DNA of 6,064 nt from contig JAVBYK010000358.1 of the NCBI GenBank assembly GCA_030824095.1, positions 1-6,064 of the forward strand, given 5' to 3'. Below are positions 1-6,064 of the stretch, in pieces. This DNA is from a bacterium. GTDB lineage: Bacteria; Pseudomonadota; Gammaproteobacteria; Burkholderiales; Burkholderiaceae_C. Each line of letters starts with the position of its first letter. The stretch's first letter is position 1. The translations under genes were made by a program, and so were the position numbers. Below the pieces are notes generated by a model. The model was not told the DNA's origin. It saw only the letters and a list, made by a program, of their open reading frames with translations, and did not search any database.

Positions 1-59
1 GCACCGTCCACCCGTTGTTCTTCAACCAGGTAGCGGGTCAGGGAAATTTTGGGAGCCAT
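1..59 (-). CDS. fbp: Class 1 fructose-1,6-bisphosphatase, N-terminal fragment (cut by window edge)
   Basis: Only the first 19 codons are visible, starting at an ATG at 59-57 and reading MAPKISLTRYLVEEQRVDG before the left edge. The K/R-ISLTRYLVE-QR pattern is the typical N-terminus of proteobacterial class 1 FBPase, the cytoplasmic enzyme that hydrolyses fructose 1,6-bisphosphate to fructose 6-phosphate in gluconeogenesis (and in the Calvin cycle where present). The start is supported by an AAGGAAA ribosome binding site just upstream. The gene follows pepN by 21 bases with no terminator between them, so it is probably read from the same mRNA. No catalytic residues are in view, so the call rests on the N-terminal signature alone, plus a recollection that pepN and fbp are neighbours in Comamonadaceae. 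Confidence 0.82.
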   Translation of the reverse strand, partial: MAPKISLTRYLVEEQRVDG

Positions 60-62
60 AGG

Positions 63-69
63 TTTCCTT
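63..69 (-). promoter_or_regulatory. Ribosome binding site of fbp
   Basis: On the minus strand this reads AAGGAAA. The AAGGA core ends 5 bases before the fbp ATG at 59. It lies in the 21-base gap after the pepN stop codon and supports the chosen fbp start. Confidence 0.7.
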
Positions 70-80
70 GTCGTTGAATG

Positions 81-2777
81 TCAGTCGGCCAGTGCGCGGT
101 CTACCACTTCGCGCACGTCGTTGGAAAGGTCGGCCTTGGCGGCCACGCGCTTCAGCGCTTCGCACGCAGCACTGCGGTAGGGCTCGGCCAGGCGCTTCCA
201 GCGGTCCAGGGCGCGCGCCAGGCGGGCGGCGACCTGGGGGTTGATGCCGTCCAGCTCGACCACGCGTTCGCTCCAGTACACGTAGCCTGCTGCGTCCGCG
301 CGGTGGAAGCCACCGGGGTTGGCGTTGCAGTAGCTGAAGATGACACTGCGGGCGCGGTTCGGGTTGCGGATATTGAAGTCCGGATGGGCCATCAGCTGGC
401 GCACCGCCGGCAGCACCTGGCCACCCCGGTCGGGGGCGCCGGCCTGCAGCGCAAACCACTTGTCCAGCACCAGGTCTTCGTTCTTGAACAGGGCGTGGAA
501 GCGGGCCAGCGCCGGTGCCGCCAGGGCGTGGCCGCTGCCCACCAAGGCCTGCAGGGCGTTGGCGCGGTCGGTCATGTTGCTGGCATCCTTGAAGCGCTGC
601 AGCGCCTTGCCGGGCCACACGGGGTCGCCACTCTGGGTGGCGGCCAGGCACAGTTGGGCCAGCGCCATGCCGGCCAGTGCACGGCGGCCTGCGGACGCGG
701 CATCAGGGCGGTAAGCACCGTTTTCCTGGTGGGCCTCCAAGGCCCACTGCCAGTCGGCTTGCAGCGCGGTGGCCAGTTGCATGCGCATGGCTTCGCGCAC
801 GGCGTGGATGCGCTGCGGATCCACCACGTCCAATTGCTCGGCGATATAGGTTTCGCTGGGGAGCGTCAGCACCAGTTCCTTGAAGGCCGCGTCCAGCGTG
901 GGATGGCGCAAAACGCTGCGCATGGCCGAAAGGTATGCATCATTCAGGCCGCTAGCCCTCGTGGAATCTGATTCATTAGCTATTGAATTAATAGCGCTTC
1001 GGAGTGCCAGACGTTGACCGGCTTCCCAGCGGTTGAATGGATCGGGGTCATTGGCCAGCAGGGCCAGCAGTTGCGCATCGCTGTAGTCGCAGTCCAGCAC
1101 CACCGGGGCCGAGAAGCCACGCAGGATGGATGGCACGGGTTCTTCCGCCACGCCGGTGAAGGTGATGCTGGCGGTCTCGCCGGTCATCACAAACAGGTGG
1201 TTGGCGGCGGCTGCGTCGGTGCTGCCCTGTACCGTGAGCGGCAAGGCTGCGCCACTGCTGCTGCCCACCAGACCCAGCAGGACGGGAATCACAAACGGCT
1301 GCTTGTCGCTCTGGCCGGCGGTGGGCGCGCAGGTCTGTGTGAACGACAGCGTGTAGGTCTGTGCGGTGGCGTCGTAGCTGCCGCTGGCACCCAGATGGGG
1401 TGTTCCGGCCTGGCTGTACCAGAGCTTGAACTGGGGCAGCAGGTGCGCCAGACTGGACTCCGGATTGGCGTCCGCCATGCTCTGGGCGAAGTCGTCGCAG
1501 GTCACGGCCTGGCCGTCGAAACGCTCGAAATACAGCTTCATGCCCTTGGCGAAGCCGTCGCGGCCCACCAGGGTTTGCATCATGCGCACCACCTCGGCAC
1601 CCTTTTCGTAGATGGTGACGGTGTAGAAGTTGTTGATTTCGATGTAGCTGTCCGGGCGCACCGGGTGCGCCATGGGGCCGGCATCCTCGGGGAACTGGGC
1701 GGTGCGCAGCACGCGCACGTCTTCGATGCGTTTGACCGCGCGGGCCGATGCATCGCCACACAGATCCTGGCTGAATTCCTGGTCGCGGAACACGGTCAGG
1801 CCTTCCTTCAGGCTCAGCTGGAACCAGTCGCGGCAGGTGATGCGGTTGCCGGTCCAGTTGTGGAAGTATTCGTGGCCGACCACGCTCTCGATGTTGGCGT
1901 AGTCCACATCGGTGGCGGTGGCCTGGTTGGCCAACACGTACTTGGTGTTGAAGATGTTCAGGCCCTTGTTTTCCATGGCGCCCATGTTGAAGTCGCTGGT
2001 GGCGACGATCATGAAGCGTTCCAGGTCCAGCGGCAGACCAAAGCGGGCCTCGTCCCAGGCCACGGAGGCCATCAGGGAGTTCATCGCGTGCTCGGTCTTG
2101 TCCAGGTCGCCGGGGCGCACAAACACCTGCAGCAAATGGTCCTTGCCGGCGCGGCTGGTGATGCGCTGTTCGCGCGCCACCAGTTGGCCCGCCACCAGGG
2201 CGAACAGGTAGCTGGGCTTCTTGTGCGGGTCGACCCATTTGGCAAAGTGGCGGCCATCGTCCAGATCACCGCTGTCGACCAGGTTACCGTTGGAGAGCAG
2301 CACCGGGTACTTGGCCTTGTCGGCACGCAGCGTCACCGTGTAGCTGGCCATCACATCGGGGCGGTCCAGGAAATAGGTGATGCGGCGAAAGCCCTCGGCC
2401 TCGCATTGCGTGAAGAACGAATCCTGGCTGACGTACAGGCCCGACAGCTTGGTGTTCTTGACGGGCGCGCAGGTGGTGAAGATTTCCAGCGCAAAGGGTT
2501 CGGTGCCTTCGGGCAGGTTCTCCAGCACCAGGCGCTCACCCTCCATCTTGAAGGACGTGCCCTGGCCATTGACCAGCACGCGGGCCAGGTTCAACTCTTC
2601 GCCATCCAGCGTGAGCGGCTGGGCCGCCACGTCCGGGTTGCGGCGCAACGTCATCTTGTTGAGGACGCGGGTTTTGGCCGGATCAAGGTCGAAACTCAGA
2701 TCGACGGTGTCGATCCAGAATGCGGGGGCGCTGTAGTCGGCGCGGTTGATCACGGTGGCGTGGCCTTCACGGGTCAT
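81..2777 (-). CDS. pepN: Aminopeptidase N (M1 family zinc metallopeptidase)
   Basis: Cytoplasmic zinc aminopeptidase that removes N-terminal residues from peptides during late protein breakdown. The product is 898 aa from the ATG at 2777; E. coli PepN is 870 aa. The substrate-binding GAMEN motif is at residues 266-270. The zinc site HEYFH is at 302-306, with the third ligand Glu at 325 (HExxH-x18-E), and the transition-state Tyr of the IYEKGAE motif is at about 390. The N-terminal beta domain, thermolysin-like catalytic domain, small beta domain and C-terminal helical domain (from about 555) all appear present. No signal peptide is visible. The frame can be extended two codons to a TTG at 2783, but that sits almost on the ribosome binding site and overlaps the prfB stop, so the ATG is preferred. 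The start lies 2 bases after the prfB stop, which suggests translational coupling. Residues about 595-610 are encoded by an unusually AT-rich palindromic patch (see the repeat entry). Confidence 0.96.
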   Translation of the reverse strand: MTREGHATVINRADYSAPAFWIDTVDLSFDLDPAKTRVLNKMTLRRNPDVAAQPLTLDGEELNLARVLVNGQGTSFKMEGERLVLENLPEGTEPFALEIFTTCAPVKNTKLSGLYVSQDSFFTQCEAEGFRRITYFLDRPDVMASYTVTLRADKAKYPVLLSNGNLVDSGDLDDGRHFAKWVDPHKKPSYLFALVAGQLVAREQRITSRAGKDHLLQVFVRPGDLDKTEHAMNSLMASVAWDEARFGLPLDLERFMIVATSDFNMGAMENKGLNIFNTKYVLANQATATDVDYANIESVVGHEYFHNWTGNRITCRDWFQLSLKEGLTVFRDQEFSQDLCGDASARAVKRIEDVRVLRTAQFPEDAGPMAHPVRPDSYIEINNFYTVTIYEKGAEVVRMMQTLVGRDGFAKGMKLYFERFDGQAVTCDDFAQSMADANPESSLAHLLPQFKLWYSQAGTPHLGASGSYDATAQTYTLSFTQTCAPTAGQSDKQPFVIPVLLGLVGSSSGAALPLTVQGSTDAAAANHLFVMTGETASITFTGVAEEPVPSILRGFSAPVVLDCDYSDAQLLALLANDPDPFNRWEAGQRLALRSAINSIANESDSTRASGLNDAYLSAMRSVLRHPTLDAAFKELVLTLPSETYIAEQLDVVDPQRIHAVREAMRMQLATALQADWQWALEAHQENGAYRPDAASAGRRALAGMALAQLCLAATQSGDPVWPGKALQRFKDASNMTDRANALQALVGSGHALAAPALARFHALFKNEDLVLDKWFALQAGAPDRGGQVLPAVRQLMAHPDFNIRNPNRARSVIFSYCNANPGGFHRADAAGYVYWSERVVELDGINPQVAARLARALDRWKRLAEPYRSAACEALKRVAAKADLSNDVREVVDRALAD
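979..995. repeat. AT-rich palindrome inside pepN, possible small dispersed repeat
   Basis: The sequence GCTATTGAATTAATAGC has perfect 6-base arms (GCTATT/AATAGC) around a 5-base centre, two bases of which can also pair. It sits in a clearly AT-rich patch (19 of 23 bases at 971-993 are A/T) inside a strongly GC-rich gene. A second motif, AGGGCTAGCGGCCT on the minus strand, lies about 20 bases further along at roughly 946-959. From memory, the pair resembles AT-rich palindromic repeats scattered between genes in Comamonadaceae genomes; this was not checked. The patch is read in frame as about 16 residues (AINSIANESDSTRASG) between two helices of the C-terminal PepN domain. It could instead be ordinary drift in a poorly conserved linker. 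Confidence 0.45.
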
Positions 2778-2779
2778 CG

Positions 2780-3884
2780 TCAAACTCCTTGCTTCAGGGA
2801 AGCTTCAATAAATACATCCAGGTCGCCGTCCAGCACCTTCTGGGTGGCAGAGACTTCGACGTTGGTGCGCAGGTCCTTGATGCGGCTGTTGTCCAGCACA
2901 TACGAGCGAATCTGGTGGCCCCAGCCCACATCGGTCTTGGAGTCTTCCAGCTTCTGCTGTTCGGCTTGGCGCTTGCGCATCTCGTGGTCGTACAGGCGGC
3001 TTCGCAGGCGCTTCCATGCCACATCGCGGTTGCTGTGCTGGCTGCGGCCGTCCTGGCACTGCACCACGATACCGGTGGGGATGTGGGTCAGGCGCACGGC
3101 CGAGTCGGTCTTGTTGATGTGCTGGCCGCCGGCGCCGGATGCGCGGAAGGTGTCGGTGCGCACGTCGCTGGGGTTGATGTCGATCTCTATGGAGTCATCG
3201 ATTTCGGGATAGACAAACACCGACGCAAACGAGGTGTGGCGGCCGCCCGACGAGTCGAACGGTGACTTGCGCACCAGGCGGTGCACGCCGGTCTCGGTGC
3301 GCAGCAGGCCAAAGGCGTATTCGCCTTCGATCTTGATGGTGGCGCCCTTGATGCCGGCGGTGTCGCCCGCCGTCTCGTCTTCAATCGTGGTCTTGAAGCC
3401 CTTGCGCTCGGCGTACTTCAGGTACTGACGCAGCAGCATGCTGGCCCAGTCGCAGGCCTCGGTGCCACCGGCGCCGGCCTGGATGTCCAGGAAGCAGGGC
3501 AGGGGGTCTGCGGGATTGTTGAACATGCGGCGGAATTCGAGGTCCTTGATGATGGAGGACAGCTTCTCCGTCTCGCCTTCAATCGTGATCAGACCGGCTT
3601 CGTCGCCATCTTCCTTGGACATCTCGAACAGTTCGAGGTTGTCGGAGAGTTCGCGCTCCAGGTTTTCGATGGTCAGGACCACGCCTTCCAGCGCCTTCTT
3701 TTCCTTGGCCAGTTCCTGGGCCTTCTTGGGGTCGTTCCAGACGCCGGGGTCCTCTAGCGATGCGTTGACAGTGCGCAGGCGTTCATGCTTGGCATCGTAG
3801 TCAAAGATACCCCCGTAACTCTTGGGTCCTGGCGGACAGGTCCGTGAGTTGGGTGCCAATGAGGTTGATGCGTTCTGCTTCCAT
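2780..3884 (-). CDS. prfB: Peptide chain release factor 2 (RF2), with programmed +1 frameshift
   Basis: RF2 recognises UGA and UAA stop codons in the ribosomal A site and triggers hydrolysis of the finished peptide. Translation starts at the ATG at 3884-3882 (MEAERINLIGTQLTDLSART) and reads 27 codons to an in-frame TGA at 3803-3801. It then continues in the +1 frame from GAC at 3802, skipping T3803, to the TGA at 2782-2780, giving a 367-aa product of normal RF2 length. The stop-recognition tripeptide SPF is at residues 207-209 and the catalytic GGQ at 252-254, both two positions beyond E. coli numbering. The residue equivalent to E. coli 246 is Ala (RASGAGGQ), the common form, not the Thr of E. 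coli K-12. Helical domain 1 is acidic and coiled-coil-like. A simple open-reading-frame call starting at 3859 gives a false N-terminus (MAPNSRTCPP) before the true sequence resumes at DYDAKHERL. Confidence 0.97.
2785..2790 (-). promoter_or_regulatory. Ribosome binding site of pepN, inside the end of prfB
   Basis: AAGGAG on the minus strand, 7 bases before the ATG at 2777. It lies within the last codons of prfB (Lys-Gln-Gly-Val-stop). Its spacing favours the ATG at 2777 over the TTG at 2783, which would be only about one base away from it. Ribosomes finishing prfB would stop directly over this site. Confidence 0.8.
3800..3815 (-). promoter_or_regulatory. prfB programmed +1 ribosomal frameshift signal
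   Basis: The minus strand reads CGGGGG TAT CTT TGA C. This contains all elements of the conserved RF2 autoregulatory site: an internal Shine-Dalgarno-like G-rich stretch (3815-3810), a 3-base spacer, the slippery CTT at codon 27 (3806-3804), the in-frame TGA (3803-3801) and the following C. When RF2 is scarce, the ribosome pauses at UGA, tRNA-Leu slips from CUU to UUU, and reading continues at GAC. When RF2 is plentiful, the 27-residue peptide is released. The site differs from the E. coli AGGGGG only by C in place of the first A. Confidence 0.96.
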
Positions 3885-3964
3885 GGTGCGGGTCCTAAAC
3901 GGTGAATTCTTGAATAACCCGCTATTTTCTCATGTTGCCGGCCCTGCGGCGCGACCGTGTCCGA
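3885..3964 (-). promoter_or_regulatory. prfB upstream region with ribosome binding site; possible promoter
   Basis: This 80-base gap between the c-di-GMP gene stop and the prfB ATG holds an AGGA ribosome binding site at 3896-3893, 8 bases before the start. The stretch at about 3905-3934 is the most AT-rich part and is a plausible place for a prfB promoter, but no clear -35/-10 pair can be read. The only hairpin seen, GCCG/CGGC at 3937-3950, has a 4-base stem and no following T-tract, so there is no convincing terminator for the upstream gene. Confidence 0.35.
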
Positions 3965-6064
3965 TCAGGCCAGCCAGGTCCGCTCGGCGTGCCAGCGGCT
4001 GATCCAGCCCTGAAGGAGGGACGCTGGCATGGGCCGGGCGATGCCATAGCCCTGCGCCAGCTCGCAGCCCAGCGACAGAAGCAGTGCGCCATGGGCCTGG
4101 GACTCCACCCCTTCGGCGATGACATCACGGTGAAATGCTGCCGCCAGGCCGATGACACCCTGGACAATGGCCAGGTCATCGGGGCTGGTCAGCATGTCGC
4201 GCACAAAACTCTGGTCGATCTTCAGCATTTCGGCCGGCAGGCGCTTGAGGTGGGTGAGCGACGAGTAACCGGTGCCAAAGTCGTCCAGCGCAAAGCGCAC
4301 GCCCAGAAGGCGGCAGGTGTGCATGACCTCGGAGACCTGTTCAATGTCTTCCAGCGCGCTGGTCTCCAGCAACTCCAGCTCCAGCTTGCCGGGCTGCACA
4401 TCGGGGTGTGCCGCCAGCAGTTCTTGCAGCCGTGCGACAAAGCCTGGCTCCTGCAACTGGCGTGCGCCCAGGTTGACGCTCACCGGCAGGTTCAGCCCGG
4501 CCGATTGCCAGGCCCCCAATTGCGTCAGCGCGGTGTCGATGACCCATTCGCCCAGTTCAATGCTGACGGGATCGTCGTCGATGTCGTGCAAGAACTCGGC
4601 CGGCATCAGCAGACCGCGCTCCGGGTGTTGCCAGCGGATCAGCGCCTCGGTGCCAATGACCTGACCGGTGCGGATGTTCACCTTGGGCTGGTAGTGCAAC
4701 ACAAATTCCCGCTGCGCCAGTGCCAGGCGGATGCGTTCCAGGCTGTCCCGCTGGGTCTGGATGGCTGCGTCCTGCACGACGTCGAACAGGTGGTAGCGGT
4801 TCTTGCCGGAGTGCTTGGCCGCATACATGGCCTGGTCGGCGTGGCGCATCAGCAGGTCGGCGTCGGAGCCGTCCTGTGGGTACAGCGTGGCACCCATGCT
4901 GGCGGAGACCCGCAACACGGTGCTGCCCACGATAACCGGCTCGGAGGCCGCCTCCAGCATGCGCGTGAGCACCGGCACACAGTCATCGCCGTGTTCCAGA
5001 TCGACCAGCACCGCCACAAACTCGTCGCCGCCAATGCGGGCCAGGGTGTCGCCCTCGCGCATCGCGGCCTTGAGTCGCTGGGCAACGGCGATGAGCAGTG
5101 CATCGCCCATGTCGTGGCCATGGTTGTCGTTGACGGCCTTGAAACCGTCCAGGTCCAGAAACACCACGGCCAGGGAATGTTTGCGTCGCTGGCTTTGGAA
5201 AAGGGCCTGCTGCAGTCGGTCAGCCAGCAGCACGCGGTTGGGCAGGTGGGTCAGTGCGTCGTAGTGCGCAATGCGCTCCAACTGTTGTTCGTGCTCCTTC
5301 ATGGACGTGATGTCGCTGAACAGGGCCACGTAGTACTGCGTTCGGCCCTGCGCGTCCCGTACGGCGCTGACGGTTTGCATTTCGGCAAAGATCTCGCCAC
5401 TCTTGCGCCGGTTCCATACCTCGCCATACCAGTGGCCGTGCTGGATCAGCGCGCCCCACATGGTTGCATAGTGGTCTTTGCCCTGCCGCCCCGATTTGAG
5501 CATGCGCGGGTTGTTGCCTACTGCTTCCTGGCGGCTGTAGCCGGTGATGCGGGTGAAGGTCTCGTTGACATCCACGATGGTGCCATCGCCATCGGTGATC
5601 ATGATGCCCTCGCGGGCGTGGGTGAACACGTTGGCGGCCAACTGCAGCTTGAGTTCGGCCAGTTTGCGCTCGGTGATGTTGGCATGGGCTATCACCACAT
5701 TGCCGCTGTCTCCCCGAAACCGCGTGACACGGGCCATGAACCACTGTTGCGCGCCCGGGCCGTGGCAGGGGTATTCCAGCGTGAACTCCTCGCGCGCACC
5801 ACTGGCCACCTGGCGAATGCCCGTGGCAACCGGTTGGGCTTCCTCGGACCAGGCTCCGGTTGCCGTATCGCAGACCTCCAGGTAGTTGGTGCCGATGGCG
5901 TAGTGGTGTGCCTCGGCCTGCGGGTCGTTCTGAATCTGGAAATTGCGCCAGGCCTGGTTCACCGCGATGATGAGTCCATCCTTGTCCAACACGCAGATAT
6001 GCGAGGCGACCGCATCAATCGTGCTCTTGGCGAAAACTTCGGAGGCGCGCAGCGCCGCCTCGGT
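3965..6064 (-). CDS. PAS-PAS-GGDEF-EAL cyclic-di-GMP signalling protein (N-terminus cut by window edge)
   Basis: A sensor protein predicted to make and/or break down the second messenger c-di-GMP. The frame is open to the right edge, giving 699 visible residues (numbered from the edge). A GTG at 5992 could serve as a start but falls inside the first PAS domain, so the real start lies outside the window. The visible order is PAS at about 8-135 (ending ITERK), PAS at about 143-258 (ending DITSMKEHE), GGDEF at about 262-430 and EAL at about 436-695. The cyclase active site GGDEF (345-349) is intact, and an RxxD product-inhibition site (REGD, 336-339) sits five residues before it. In the phosphodiesterase domain, EAL (473-475), Asn531, ELLET (564-568), DDFGTGYSS (from 594), Lys615, AEGVE (650-654) and QGY (671-673) are all present. 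Both activities therefore look possible. No membrane segment is visible, but one could lie in the missing part. The stop is 80 bases before prfB. Confidence 0.93.
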   Translation of the reverse strand, partial: TEAALRASEVFAKSTIDAVASHICVLDKDGLIIAVNQAWRNFQIQNDPQAEAHHYAIGTNYLEVCDTATGAWSEEAQPVATGIRQVASGAREEFTLEYPCHGPGAQQWFMARVTRFRGDSGNVVIAHANITERKLAELKLQLAANVFTHAREGIMITDGDGTIVDVNETFTRITGYSRQEAVGNNPRMLKSGRQGKDHYATMWGALIQHGHWYGEVWNRRKSGEIFAEMQTVSAVRDAQGRTQYYVALFSDITSMKEHEQQLERIAHYDALTHLPNRVLLADRLQQALFQSQRRKHSLAVVFLDLDGFKAVNDNHGHDMGDALLIAVAQRLKAAMREGDTLARIGGDEFVAVLVDLEHGDDCVPVLTRMLEAASEPVIVGSTVLRVSASMGATLYPQDGSDADLLMRHADQAMYAAKHSGKNRYHLFDVVQDAAIQTQRDSLERIRLALAQREFVLHYQPKVNIRTGQVIGTEALIRWQHPERGLLMPAEFLHDIDDDPVSIELGEWVIDTALTQLGAWQSAGLNLPVSVNLGARQLQEPGFVARLQELLAAHPDVQPGKLELELLETSALEDIEQVSEVMHTCRLLGVRFALDDFGTGYSSLTHLKRLPAEMLKIDQSFVRDMLTSPDDLAIVQGVIGLAAAFHRDVIAEGVESQAHGALLLSLGCELAQGYGIARPMPASLLQGWISRWHAERTWLA

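Noticed and set aside
78..971. A 297-codon plus-strand open frame opposite the pepN C-terminal region
   Set aside because: It is a compositional shadow of pepN, with no domain and no convincing ribosome binding site.
1048..2238. A 396-codon minus-strand open frame overlapping pepN in another frame
   Set aside because: It is very rich in Arg, Gly, Pro and Gln with no family resemblance, and it is out of frame with the well-supported pepN.
2781..2783. TTG start for pepN
   Set aside because: It sits about one base from the AAGGAG ribosome binding site and overlaps the prfB stop. The ATG two codons later has normal spacing.
1014..3212. A 732-codon open frame on the plus strand, opposite pepN and the end of prfB
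   Set aside because: It lies entirely antisense to two unmistakable genes with intact motifs, and its composition (Gly/Ala/Val/His/Gln-rich, no recognisable domain) is what GC-rich codon usage produces on the opposite strand.
3937..3950. Small GC hairpin as a terminator after the c-di-GMP gene
   Set aside because: The stem is only 4 base pairs with a 6-base loop and is not followed by a T-tract on the minus strand.
5990..5992. GTG as the start codon of the GGDEF-EAL gene
   Set aside because: The frame stays open to the window edge, and the upstream codons (ALRASEVFAKSTIDAVASHI) read as the start of the same PAS domain. The GTG encodes an internal Val.

Overview
The window looks like chromosomal core sequence from a high-GC betaproteobacterium, most likely Burkholderiales and probably Comamonadaceae (Rhodoferax/Polaromonas/Acidovorax-like). 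This rests on the protein sequences: the RF2 N-terminus, the PepN and the FBPase N-terminus all read like that family from memory. No search was run.

All four genes lie on the minus strand, so transcription runs from right to left. In transcription order they are: (1) a large c-di-GMP turnover protein (PAS-PAS-GGDEF-EAL) at 3965-6064, whose N-terminus is cut off by the right edge; (2) prfB, peptide chain release factor 2, at 2780-3884, with the classical programmed +1 frameshift at codon 27; (3) pepN, an M1-family aminopeptidase N, at 81-2777; and (4) the first 19 codons of a class 1 fructose-1,6-bisphosphatase (fbp) at 1-59, cut off by the left edge.

prfB, pepN and fbp are tightly packed. 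There are 2 bases between the prfB stop and the pepN ATG, and 20-odd bases between pepN and fbp. Each start has a readable Shine-Dalgarno sequence, and the pepN one lies inside the end of prfB. No terminator separates them, so they look like one transcript. An 80-base gap separates the c-di-GMP gene from prfB and is the only sizeable non-coding stretch. It could hold a prfB promoter, but no convincing -35/-10 pair is visible. There are no RNA genes, CRISPR arrays, insertion sequences or phage genes.

The genes have housekeeping or signalling roles: translation termination, peptide breakdown, gluconeogenesis and second-messenger control. They do not form an obvious joint pathway. The points worth a second look are the prfB recoding site, which breaks naive gene calls, and a short AT-rich palindromic patch read in frame inside pepN, which resembles a small dispersed repeat inserted into a coding sequence. 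I see no evidence for a new defence, mobile or biosynthetic system here.
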